Below, in pieces: positions 1 to 5,086 of a stretch of DNA of 8,163 nucleotides. The stretch comes from Eubacteriales Family XIII. Incertae Sedis bacterium. GTDB taxonomy: Bacteria; Bacillota; Clostridia; Peptostreptococcales; Anaerovoracaceae. The stretch spans positions 1 to 8,163 of the forward strand of contig JAISEX010000298.1 in NCBI GenBank assembly GCA_031263875.1. Reading direction: 5' to 3'. The number at the start of each line of letters is the position of its first letter. Positions within the stretch are counted from its first letter, which is position 1. The notes beneath the pieces were generated by a model. The model was not told the origin of the DNA and did not search any database. It was given only the letters and a program-made list of their open reading frames with translations. Position numbers and translations under genes: made by a program.

Positions 1-47
1 CGGTGGGGCACGCAGTGCCCCATGCGCCCGAATTTTAAAATGGTGAC
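1..47 (+). repeat. Dispersed repeat copy A, with hairpin, upstream of abfT
   Basis: Starts with CGGTGGGGC (1-9) and ends its conserved part with GCCCCATGCGCCC (17-29); the same two blocks occur at 5481-5489 and 5493-5505 upstream of clpB. Both copies are followed by TAAAAT (36-41) and GGTGAC (42-47) at similar spacing. Bases 5-11 (GGGGCAC) pair with 15-21 (GTGCCCC) around a 3-base loop. There is no T-run directly after it, so it does not look like a plain terminator. The copy may begin before the window. Confidence 0.6.
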
Positions 48-75
48 CGATAGTATGTGAACAAGGAGAAATTCT

Positions 76-1386
76 ATGGACTGGAAGCAAGTTTATAATG
101 AGAGAAAAACGACGGCGGATGAGGCCGTCCGCCGCATCGAAAACGGCAGCCATGTGGTGCTGGCGCACTGCGTGGGCGAGCCGCCGACGCTGACGCGCGC
201 GATGGTGGACAACCGCGAGCAGTATGAGAACATAACGATTCATCACATGGTGCGTCTCGGGCCGCTCGATTTTGCGACGCCCGGATACGAAAAGCATTTC
301 CGCGTAGAGCCGTGGTTTTCCGCGGCGAATGCCCGCGCGGCGATACTTGAGGGCCGCGGCGATTTTGCGCCGGTCTTCTTCCATGAGGTGCCCATCCTTA
401 TCAGAAAAGGGCGTGTCGGCTGCGACGTCGCGCTTGCGCAGTGCAGTCCGCCGGACGCCCACGGCTATGTCAGCCTCGGCACTTCCGTCGATTACACGCG
501 TCAGGCGATCCGCACGGCGAAATATTCCGTGGCTCAGGTCAATCCGAATATGCCGCGGACGTGGGGCGAGGGCCTCGTGCATGTTTCGGAGTTCGACGCC
601 ATCGTCGAGGCGGAGGATCCGCTGTACGAACTGATGCCGCCGACGATTTCCGACACGGAAAAGGCGATCGGCGAACATTGCGCGTCGCTGGTCGAGGACG
701 GTTCCACGCTGCAGCTTGGCATCGGGGGCATTCCGGACGCCGTGATGCTGTTCCTGAAGGACAAGAAGGATCTCGGCATCCATTCCGAGATGATAGCCGA
801 CGGAACGCTCGCGCTGTTCGAAGCGGGAGTTATCAATAACAGCAAGAAATCCGAGAATAAGGGCAAGATGACGGTCGCCTTCCTGATGGGGACGCGCGCG
901 CTCTACGACTTTGCGCACGACAATCCCGTCGTCGAGGTCAAGACGGTCGATTATGTCAACCACCCGATCACCATTTCGCGCCAGCACAAGATGATAAGCA
1001 TCAACAGCGCGATGCAGGTCGATCTGATGGGACAGGTCAACGCCGAAGCCATCGGTTTCAACCAGTTCTCGGGCGTCGGCGGTCAGGTCGATTTCGTGCG
1101 CGGCGTCGCGATGAGCGAAGACGGCAAGTCGATTATCGCCATGCCCTCCGTTACCGTTAAAAAAGACGGCACGGTCATATCAAAGATCGTTCCCTTTATC
1201 GACGAGGGTGCGCCGGTCACGACCTCACGTTGCGACACGGATTATATCGTTACCGAATTCGGCATTGCCGAAATCAAGGGCAAGTCCCTGCGTCAGCGCG
1301 CGCGTAATCTTATCGCGGTCGCGCATCCGGACGCGAGAGATGCGCTGAAAGATGAATTTGAGAAGCGTTTCAAGGAAAAATATTAA
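76..1386 (+). CDS. abfT: 4-hydroxybutyrate CoA-transferase (acetyl-CoA hydrolase/transferase family)
   Basis: A 436-residue cytoplasmic enzyme that moves CoA from acetyl-CoA (or butyryl-CoA) to 4-hydroxybutyrate, giving 4-hydroxybutyryl-CoA for butyrate-forming fermentation. Seen: family glycine motif GIGGIPDAV at residues 215-223; HSEMIADG with a glutamate at residue 238, the number of the catalytic Glu reported for the Clostridium aminobutyricum enzyme; and GVGGQVDF at 333-340 in the C-terminal half, typical of this family's CoA-binding side. Length is normal for AbfT/Cat2. The ATG at 76 is preceded by AAGGAG (63-68) at 7-base spacing. It lies 38 bases before the 4-hydroxybutyrate dehydrogenase gene on the same strand, which strongly supports substrate specificity. 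No convincing promoter is visible in the 75 bases upstream. Some relatives act on acetate or butyrate instead; the neighbour argues against that. Confidence 0.9.
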   Translation: MDWKQVYNERKTTADEAVRRIENGSHVVLAHCVGEPPTLTRAMVDNREQYENITIHHMVRLGPLDFATPGYEKHFRVEPWFSAANARAAILEGRGDFAPVFFHEVPILIRKGRVGCDVALAQCSPPDAHGYVSLGTSVDYTRQAIRTAKYSVAQVNPNMPRTWGEGLVHVSEFDAIVEAEDPLYELMPPTISDTEKAIGEHCASLVEDGSTLQLGIGGIPDAVMLFLKDKKDLGIHSEMIADGTLALFEAGVINNSKKSENKGKMTVAFLMGTRALYDFAHDNPVVEVKTVDYVNHPITISRQHKMISINSAMQVDLMGQVNAEAIGFNQFSGVGGQVDFVRGVAMSEDGKSIIAMPSVTVKKDGTVISKIVPFIDEGAPVTTSRCDTDYIVTEFGIAEIKGKSLRQRARNLIAVAHPDARDALKDEFEKRFKEKY

Positions 1387-1393
1387 TAAGATA

Positions 1394-1410
1394 TTGATGC
1401 AAAGCATCGA
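1394..1410 (+). other. Small hairpin just before the 4hbD ribosome binding site
   Basis: GATGC (1396-1400) pairs with GCATC (1404-1408) around AAA, and flanking T1395-G1409 and T1394-A1410 can extend the stem to 7 bp. Its last base abuts or overlaps the AAAGGAG (1410-1416) serving the downstream gene, so it could modulate translation or processing of the dicistronic mRNA. There is no T-run, so it is not a terminator. Confidence 0.4.
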
Positions 1411-1424
1411 AAGGAGTTAGGTAA

Positions 1425-2543
1425 ATGTTAGCACTGAGAGTAGTACCAAAGGTTTATTATTTTGACACGATCGCCGAGTTTCATGAGGAATTCAAGATCG
1501 GCGAACGGGATTTACTCGTCACGAACGAGTGGATATACACGCCGTATGTCGCGCCGCTCGGCGTCAAGACGAACATCGTCTATCAGGAGAAGTTTGGCGC
1601 GGGCGAACCGTCCGACGAGATGATCGACGGCCTCGCCGCGGAAGCGAAGAAGTACGATTACGACCGCATTATCGCGCTTGGCGGCGGCACGATCGTCGAT
1701 ATCTGCAAGATCCTCGCGCTCGACGTGCCGGAGAAATCCGTCGATTTGTTCACGGGCGCGGTCCCGCCGAAGAAGGTCAAGGAGCTCGTCGTTATCCCGA
1801 CCACCTGCGGAACGGGTTCGGAAGTGACGAACGTCGCCATCGCGGAGCTGAAGAGCTTGCACGTGAAGAAGGGCATCGCGGTCGAGGAAACATACGCGGA
1901 TATCGCCGTGCTGATTCCCGAAACCATGAAGGGCCTGCCGTACAAGGTCTTTGCGACTTCGTCGGTCGACGCCCTGATCCACGCGGTCGAGAGCTTCCTT
2001 TCGCCGAAGGCGTCGCCGTTCACGGAAATGTATTCGCGCGCCGCTATCAAGATGATCCTCAAGGGATATAAGGCGATGGCTGAAAAGGGCGAGGACGAGC
2101 GTCTGAACCATATGAAGGACTTCGTGCTGGCGTCCAATTACGCGGGTATCGCGTTTGGCAACGCGGGCTGCGGGGCCGTTCACGCGCTTTCGTATTCGAT
2201 CGGCGGAGCGTTCCACGTGCCGCACGGCGAGGCGAACTATCAGTTCTTCACCGCGGTCATGAAGGCTTATGTCGCGAAGAATCCGGGTGGGAAGATCCAG
2301 CGCCTGACGAAGATCATCGCGAAGGTGCTCGGTTGCGCCGATGACGCGAGCGCGTACGATTACCTCGACGAATTCCTCGGAAAGCTCATCGAGAAGAAGC
2401 CGCTGCGCGACTACGGCATGGTAGAGCCGCAGGTCGACGAATTCACGAAGTCGACGGTCGACAATCAGCAGAGGCTGCTTGCGAACAACTACTGCTATCT
2501 CGACGACGCGGAGCTGAGAAAGATTTTCGCCGACTTGTATTAG
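1425..2543 (+). CDS. 4hbD: 4-hydroxybutyrate dehydrogenase (iron-dependent alcohol dehydrogenase family)
   Basis: A 372-residue cytoplasmic NAD(H)-dependent enzyme interconverting succinate semialdehyde and 4-hydroxybutyrate. Seen: cofactor-binding GGGTIVD at 86-92; CGTGSE at 128-133; metal ligands by family pattern Asp182 and His186 (SSVDALIHAVE), His253 (GAVHALSYSIGG) and His267 (VPHGEAN), the last two 14 residues apart as in FucO-type dehydrogenases. Length and many stretches (GEPSDEMI, GIAFGNAG, SSVDALIHA) match the C. kluyveri 4HbD as I remember it. ATG 1425 has AAAGGAG at 1410-1416, 8 bases upstream. It is the second gene of the operon with the CoA-transferase; together they make 4-hydroxybutyryl-CoA from succinate semialdehyde. 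The CoA-dependent succinate semialdehyde dehydrogenase and 4-hydroxybutyryl-CoA dehydratase that would complete the route are not in the window. Confidence 0.93.
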   Translation: MLALRVVPKVYYFDTIAEFHEEFKIGERDLLVTNEWIYTPYVAPLGVKTNIVYQEKFGAGEPSDEMIDGLAAEAKKYDYDRIIALGGGTIVDICKILALDVPEKSVDLFTGAVPPKKVKELVVIPTTCGTGSEVTNVAIAELKSLHVKKGIAVEETYADIAVLIPETMKGLPYKVFATSSVDALIHAVESFLSPKASPFTEMYSRAAIKMILKGYKAMAEKGEDERLNHMKDFVLASNYAGIAFGNAGCGAVHALSYSIGGAFHVPHGEANYQFFTAVMKAYVAKNPGGKIQRLTKIIAKVLGCADDASAYDYLDEFLGKLIEKKPLRDYGMVEPQVDEFTKSTVDNQQRLLANNYCYLDDAELRKIFADLY

Positions 2544-2590
2544 AAGAACGCCCGGTGACCGCTGAAACTATCGGCGGCCGCGTCCGGTTT

Positions 2591-2601
2591 GGGCGCATGG
2601 G
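2591..2601 (-). repeat. Short inverted match (copy C) to the GCCCCATGCGCCC repeat
   Basis: The minus strand reads CCCATGCGCCC here, an exact 11-base match to the core of copies A (19-29) and B (5495-5505). It lies between the 4hbD stop and the operon terminator. A CCGATAGT also follows downstream on the minus strand (2574-2567), as it follows copy A at 47-54 with similar spacing. The flanking GGGGC/GCCCC hairpin of copies A and B is not preserved, so this may be a decayed copy or a chance match. Confidence 0.35.
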
Positions 2602-2623
2602 ACTGTCCTGAAATAAATGAGAT

Positions 2624-2660
2624 GCCCCAATTGTTGAGTTTTCAACGATTGGGGCGTTTT
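2624..2660 (+). terminator. Intrinsic terminator of the abfT-4hbD operon
   Basis: Bases 2624-2637 pair with 2642-2655 in a 14-bp stem (one G-U pair) closed by a GTTT loop, followed by GTTTT at 2656-2660. It begins 81 bases after the 4hbD stop codon and is well placed to end the dicistronic transcript. Confidence 0.88.
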
Positions 2661-2950
2661 GAATATGATAAGACAGCCCCACCGGAGCCTGTTTTACGCG
2701 GCTTCAGCCGCAGTGTAAAACAGAGCATGAGGCTCCGCATTCGCTCCGGCCGCTTCGCGGCTGCTGCGCACCCCTCCGATCCCTTGCGCGGGAAATGCGG
2801 GCACGGTACGCGGCCCATCCGTCCTTCACGCGGCGTCCCCGTTACCACACGCACGGCAAACGGAGCGAGAAGACGACTTGGCGCGGCCATTCTCACAATG
2901 CCGTCACCGCAAATTTTCCGCCGTAGCCAATTACACATTACCAGAACCAA
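2661..2950. other. Gene-free spacer rich in GC inverted repeats
   Basis: No reading frame here has protein-like composition, a plausible ribosome binding site or a recognisable motif; frames that stay open are rich in Arg, Pro and Ala, as expected from noncoding GC-rich DNA. It contains the long hairpin at 2684-2736, a smaller one at 2749-2761 (GCCGC, loop TTC, GCGGC), and at 2779-2792 a 14-mer whose reverse complement, CCCGCGCAAGGGAT, recurs exactly at 5356-5369 in the clpB leader. That suggests spacer repeats of a dispersed family. No tRNA or rRNA features are seen. Confidence 0.6.
2684..2736. repeat. Long imperfect hairpin in the spacer
   Basis: Nested arms: GGAGCC (2684-2689) with GGCTCC (2731-2736); CTGTTTTAC (2689-2697) with GTAAAACAG (2715-2723); GCGGC (2698-2702) with GCCGC (2707-2711) around TTCA. 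C2689 can belong to only one of the two outer arms at a time. Unpaired bases are 2712-2714 and 2724-2730. About 19-20 bp in total can form on either strand. Neither side is followed by a T-run, so it is not an intrinsic terminator; a palindromic repeat unit or a structured transcript end is more likely. Confidence 0.6.
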
Positions 2951-2981
2951 ACGGGCGGGCCCTGCGGCGCCGCCCGTTTTT
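2951..2981. terminator. Hairpin terminator downstream of ssb, possibly bidirectional
   Basis: ACGGGCGG (2951-2958) pairs with CCGCCCGT (2970-2977); an inner GCC (2959-2961) can pair with GGC (2966-2968). It starts 12 bases past the ssb stop on the minus strand, where the following tract is only moderately T-rich (TTTGGTTCT). In the plus direction it is followed by five T (2977-2981), so it could also stop transcripts leaking past the 4hbD terminator. Confidence 0.65.
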
Positions 2982-2988
2982 CGCGGCG

Positions 2989-3342
2989 CTACGCGACTTC
3001 CTGATCCGCCGCTTTCTCCGCCTCAGATTCCTTGCTCGGCCACTGCAAGAACTGCACGCGCTCGCCCGTTACGCTGATAGGATACCGTTTGATACCCGCG
3101 GAGTCCGTGTAGATATCCGAACGCATCCTGCCGCTGACTCCCGCGAGAAAGCCCTTCCGCAGATACTTCTCGCAATTCTCCGCCTGGTTCCCGAACACGG
3201 TAACGCGGATAAAGTCCGACCGGTCCTCCTTCGAAAAGGTGTCGTCGATGGCGAGGGTGAACTGGCAGATGCTGCGCCCCTCGTTTGTGTGCCTCAGCTC
3301 CGGATCCTTGGTAAGTCTGCCAATAAGGTTGACGTTGTTCAT
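2989..3342 (-). CDS. ssb: Single-stranded DNA-binding protein, short form without acidic tail
   Basis: A 117-residue OB-fold protein that binds single-stranded DNA, in this family as a tetramer, in replication, repair or DNA uptake. Seen: N-terminal MNNVNLIGRLTKDPELR, core FIRVTVFGNQAENCEKYL (44-61), KG..GVSGRM (63-73) and a last strand GERVQFL (93-99). Phe50 sits where E. coli SSB has Trp54. After the OB fold only about 17 residues follow, ending ADQEVA: there is no glycine/proline-rich linker and no acidic DDxIPF-type tip, the docking site for partner proteins. This fits a secondary SSB (compare Bacillus SsbB/YwpH or mobile-element SSBs) rather than the main replicative one, which usually lies between rpsF and rpsR. 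AAAGGAGG stands just upstream of ATG 3342. It is transcribed alone from the promoter at 3453-3481. Confidence 0.9.
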   Translation of the reverse strand: MNNVNLIGRLTKDPELRHTNEGRSICQFTLAIDDTFSKEDRSDFIRVTVFGNQAENCEKYLRKGFLAGVSGRMRSDIYTDSAGIKRYPISVTGERVQFLQWPSKESEAEKAADQEVA

Positions 3343-3452
3343 TAGCTTTTCCTCCTTTGAACATCATAATCTCTGCGGCGCAACGTGTCCCGTATCAAAA
3401 CCATGTGCTTGCTAGTGTGGAACAGGCTGCGCCATATGTAAAATATAACAAT

Positions 3453-3481
3453 ATTATATATTGCGCAAGCATGTATGTCAA
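3453..3481 (-). promoter_or_regulatory. Consensus sigma-A promoter of ssb
   Basis: On the minus strand TTGACA (3481-3476) is followed after exactly 17 bases by TATAAT (3458-3453): both hexamers are perfect consensus. The expected transcript start is near 3446, leaving a leader of about 100 bases before the ssb ATG. In that leader GGCGCA/TGCGCC (3428-3433 with 3377-3382) could close a large loop, but this is weak. Confidence 0.85.
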
Positions 3482-3491
3482 TACTTAACAT

Positions 3492-3510
3492 TAATAAGTT
3501 TTTCTTATTA
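3492..3510. promoter_or_regulatory. AT-rich palindrome between the divergent promoters
   Basis: TAATAAG (3492-3498) and CTTATTA (3504-3510) form a perfect 7-base inverted repeat around TTTTT. It lies 11 bases upstream of the ssb -35 box and 56 bases upstream of the -35 box for the gene on the other strand. Position and symmetry fit an operator for a dimeric regulator, but in AT-rich spacer DNA chance symmetry is possible. Confidence 0.35.
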
Positions 3511-3566
3511 CAAAGACATGGAAATACAGACCGCGTAAAGGGGGACGACCGGCCGAAAAATGCGCG

Positions 3567-3596
3567 TTGAAATTCCCGAAAAGCAGGGTGTATAAT
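3567..3596 (+). promoter_or_regulatory. Promoter of the NimA-like gene
   Basis: TTGAAA (3567-3572), an 18-base spacer, then TATAAT (3591-3596). A start near 3603 leaves about 40 bases of leader. The ribosome binding site is GAGGAA (3631-3636), 6 bases before ATG 3643. Confidence 0.75.
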
Positions 3597-3642
3597 CGTA
3601 CTGAAAGCCGATGATACTGATAATGAAAGCGAGGAAACCGCG

Positions 3643-4122
3643 ATGTTCCGAGAGATGAGAAGAAGCAAGCAACTGCTGCCCGCGGATGAAACCGCCGCCG
3701 TTATGAACCGGTGCACGAACGGCGTACTCGCGTGCCTGGGCGACGAGGGTTATCCCTACGCGGTTCCGCTCAGTTACGTGTTCCACGAGAACAAAATCTA
3801 TTTTCATTCGGCAAAGACCGGTCACAAACTCGACGCGATTTCGAGAAACCCCAAGGTCTCGTTTACGGTGGTTGATGAGGACACGATCGTGAGTCAGGAA
3901 TATACCTCATATTTCCGCAGCGTCATCGCGTTCGGCAGCGCGCGGATCACCGAAGGCGACGAACGCCAGAGAGCGTTTGCGGCCCTTGTCGAAAAGTATT
4001 CCGGGGATCAGCCCGAGGCGGATAAACACAAGGAAGTCGCCGCTTGCGGGCAGGCGCACGTCATCGCGATCGACATCGACCATATTACCGGCAAGCAGGC
4101 GAAGGAGTATGCTGAACGGTAA
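3643..4122 (+). CDS. Pyridoxamine 5'-phosphate oxidase family protein (NimA-like flavin-binding)
   Basis: A 159-residue cytoplasmic split-barrel protein of the PNPOx-like superfamily (COG3467 type). Seen: the N-terminal helix pattern (MRRSKQLLPADETAAVMNR), GVLACLGDEGYPYAVPLSYVF (residues 27-47), IYFHSAKTGHKLD with Tyr53, His55, Gly60 and His61, NPKVSFTVV, then an S.I.FG.A segment near residue 90. In this family the SAKxGHK region contacts the FMN phosphate. Members include 5-nitroimidazole reductases (Nim), but most are uncharacterised, so drug resistance cannot be claimed from sequence. No signal peptide or membrane segment. It has its own promoter, is divergent from ssb, and is followed by a weak terminator and repeat copy 1, so it is probably transcribed alone. 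Confidence 0.88.
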   Translation: MFREMRRSKQLLPADETAAVMNRCTNGVLACLGDEGYPYAVPLSYVFHENKIYFHSAKTGHKLDAISRNPKVSFTVVDEDTIVSQEYTSYFRSVIAFGSARITEGDERQRAFAALVEKYSGDQPEADKHKEVAACGQAHVIAIDIDHITGKQAKEYAER

Positions 4123-4145
4123 GCGTAGGCAAGCGGGTCGTTTTT
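4115..4145 (+). terminator. Weak possible terminator after the NimA-like gene
   Basis: AACGGT (4115-4120) can pair with GGTCGTT (4137-4142 part) in a 6-bp stem with two G-U pairs, followed by TTTTT (4141-4145). The left arm overlaps the stop codon region and the loop is long. The T-run is good but the stem is poor. Confidence 0.28.
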
Positions 4146-4155
4146 ATAAAGAGGC

Positions 4156-4206
4156 GTGGCGGAGCGGGAGCTAGACGCACTGCGTAGGTGGCATTACGGC
4201 CCCTGA
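4156..4206 (+). CDS. Candidate 16-residue small protein, copy 1 (MAERELDALRRWHYGP)
   Basis: A short frame from GTG 4156 to TGA 4204, ending RWHYGP. The second repeat copy encodes MPKEREINALCRWHYGP with the same end. From the shared GAG codon to the stop there are eight base differences between copies; in this frame five are silent (cgg/cga, gca/gcg, agg/cgg, ccc/ccg, tga/taa), two are conservative (L/I, D/N) and one is R/C. Identity falls after the stop. The start is uncertain: AAAGAGG (4148-4154) is too close to the GTG. An in-frame TAA at 4147 rules out a longer product. It could be a real peptide, the relic of a protein C-terminus, or a noncoding repeat. Confidence 0.3.
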   Translation: MAERELDALRRWHYGP

Positions 4207-4226
4207 AAAATAAGTAAAAATAATAT
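4161..4226 (+). repeat. 66-base direct repeat, copy 1 (left of the NYN segment)
   Basis: Aligns without gaps to 5010-5075 (constant offset 849): 36 of 42 bases match over 4161-4202, including the exact block GGTGGCATTACGGCCC (4187-4202), and about 15 of 24 over the AT-rich remainder. Sequence just upstream (TTTTTATAAAGAGGC) also resembles the end of the NYN gene. It brackets the AT-rich NYN segment together with copy 2. Confidence 0.8.
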
Positions 4227-4247
4227 CGAGAAAATCTTTCTAAAATA

Positions 4248-4276
4248 TTGACAGGTTCATAACCATGATGCATAAT
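4248..4276 (+). promoter_or_regulatory. Promoter of the NYN-domain gene
   Basis: TTGACA (4248-4253), 17-base spacer, CATAAT (4271-4276; 5 of 6 to consensus). Expected start near 4283, giving a leader of about 120 bases that contains the hairpin and terminator described next. Confidence 0.75.
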
Positions 4277-4324
4277 AATATTATTCAAACGAATGTCGTT
4301 CCTTTCGAGCAGCGATGTTCATAT

Positions 4325-4357
4325 AGGGGAGAAAATCCCCTCAGTTGATTTTTGGGG
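4325..4357 (+). promoter_or_regulatory. Leader hairpin with a competing pairing, upstream of the NYN gene
   Basis: AGGGGA (4325-4330) pairs with TCCCCT (4336-4341) around GAAAA. The same CCCC (4337-4340) could instead pair with GGGG (4354-4357), which is the base of the terminator stem that follows. TCAGTT occurs twice, at 4341-4346 and in the terminator left arm at 4361-4366, so it could also compete for AACTGA (4371-4376). This is the arrangement expected of a terminator/antiterminator switch. It matches no riboswitch class that I recognise. Confidence 0.5.
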
Positions 4358-4387
4358 TTGTCAGTTTTCGAACTGATGACCCTTTTT
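4355..4387 (+). terminator. Intrinsic terminator (attenuator) just before the NYN start
   Basis: Bases 4355-4366 pair with 4371-4382 in a continuous 12-bp stem (two G-U pairs) capped by TTCG, a very stable tetraloop in RNA, and followed by TTTTT (4383-4387). It lies between the promoter at 4248-4276 and the NYN ribosome binding site (4391-4397), so it must be read through for the gene to be expressed. Confidence 0.82.
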
Positions 4388-4402
4388 ACGAAAGGGGCGG
4401 CT

Positions 4403-5023
4403 ATGAACAAAGTGATGGTGTTTATTGATTTTGAGAATTTTAATATCGCGAAAATGAACTATTATCGCAAACTGCATGGTTCAGAACTTGATATGAGTAA
4501 AACGCCGAAGGTTGATTTTGTATGCCTCGCCCGCGAGTTGGCGGGGTTGCTTTCTGACGGACATAAGCTCATAAAAACATTTTTATTTGCGCCCAAGCCG
4601 GATGATTTTTTGATGCAAGACGAGAAGCGGAAAAAAGCATATGAATGGATTAGCAGCCACCGGAATATGGATTATCTCACCATCATTGAGGGTACTCATT
4701 CCGCCCGCCCCGCTCCGGGATGAAATTACGCAAAGATGATGATTACTGATAACAAGACTTTTTATGTAAATGAGAAGGGTACCGACGTTAATATAGCGGC
4801 GCATTTGATAACAAAGGCTTTTCTTGGCGGATATGACACGGCAATTGTCGTAAGTGGTGATACTGATTATATTCCTGTGTACGATATTCTTAATACAATT
4901 GGAAAAACATTGATCGTGGCGGGGGTCAACGGGCAGAATTTAATGAAATTTAAAGACCGTACGGATAGGCAGATAATTATGGATAATGATTTTTTCAAAA
5001 GATGCCAAAGGAGCGAGAGATAA
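4403..5023 (+). pseudogene. NYN-domain (PIN-like) nuclease family protein, interrupted by an in-frame TGA
   Basis: Reads as one frame of 206 codons with a TGA at codon 107 (4721-4723). NYN proteins are PIN-fold, metal-dependent ribonuclease-like proteins. Seen: VFIDFENFN with Asp9, FLFAPKPDDFLMQDEKR, IEGTHSARPAPG before the stop, then TFYVNEKGTDVN with Asp128 and VSGDTDY with Asp153 and Asp155, so the acidic active-site pattern is split between the halves. Both halves are otherwise in frame and conserved-looking, pointing to a recent single-base nonsense change (TGG or CGA to TGA would do it), a sequencing error, or readthrough. ATG 4403 was chosen because AAAGGGG (4391-4397) precedes it; the earlier in-frame ATG 4352 lies inside the terminator region. 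A restart at ATG 4736 lacks a clear ribosome binding site. The gene is AT-rich (33% GC in 4441-4500, counted), unlike its neighbours. Confidence 0.8.
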
Positions 5024-5055
5024 ACGCGCTGTGTCGGTGGCATTACGGCCCGTAA
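5002..5055 (+). CDS. Candidate 17-residue small protein, copy 2 (MPKEREINALCRWHYGP)
   Basis: Frame from ATG 5002 to TAA 5053, overlapping the last 22 bases of the NYN gene in another frame. It shares ERE(L/I)(D/N)AL(R/C)RWHYGP-stop with the frame at 4156-4206, with mostly silent or conservative differences. An in-frame TGA at 4987 closes it upstream. No good ribosome binding site is visible (CAAAAG precedes the ATG); translation coupled to the NYN end is conceivable. The same alternatives apply as for copy 1. Confidence 0.3.
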   Translation: MPKEREINALCRWHYGP

Positions 5056-5075
5056 GCAGTGAGCATAAATAATAC
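5010..5075 (+). repeat. 66-base direct repeat, copy 2 (right of the NYN segment)
   Basis: Partner of 4161-4226. Its first 14 bases overlap the 3' end of the NYN frame and supply its TAA stop (5021-5023), aligned with a TAG at 4172-4174 in copy 1. The exact block GGTGGCATTACGGCCC is at 5036-5051. The clpB control region begins 12 bases after it. Confidence 0.8.
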
Positions 5076-5086
5076 TATTATGGGAA

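Noticed and set aside
1512..2225. 237-residue minus-strand open frame inside 4hbD
   Set aside because: Antisense to a gene with clear family motifs; Arg/Asp-rich shadow with no recognisable domain.
2589..3077. 162-residue plus-strand open frame crossing the 4hbD terminator, the hairpin spacer and the ssb end
   Set aside because: It starts before a strong terminator, has no ribosome binding site, and overlaps ssb antisense; low-complexity Arg/Pro/Ala content.
4292..4378. 28-residue leader peptide frame through the NYN attenuator
   Set aside because: No ribosome binding site, no run of a single regulatory amino acid, and it is explained by the hairpin sequence.
4325..4387. Possible fluoride-type riboswitch because of CTGATGACCC near the 3' end
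   Set aside because: The conserved 5' stem-loop and pseudoknot bases of that class are not present; the matching letters are explained by the terminator right arm.
4721..4760. TGA as a selenocysteine codon in the NYN gene
   Set aside because: No stable SECIS-like hairpin is visible immediately after the TGA, and NYN proteins are not known selenoproteins.
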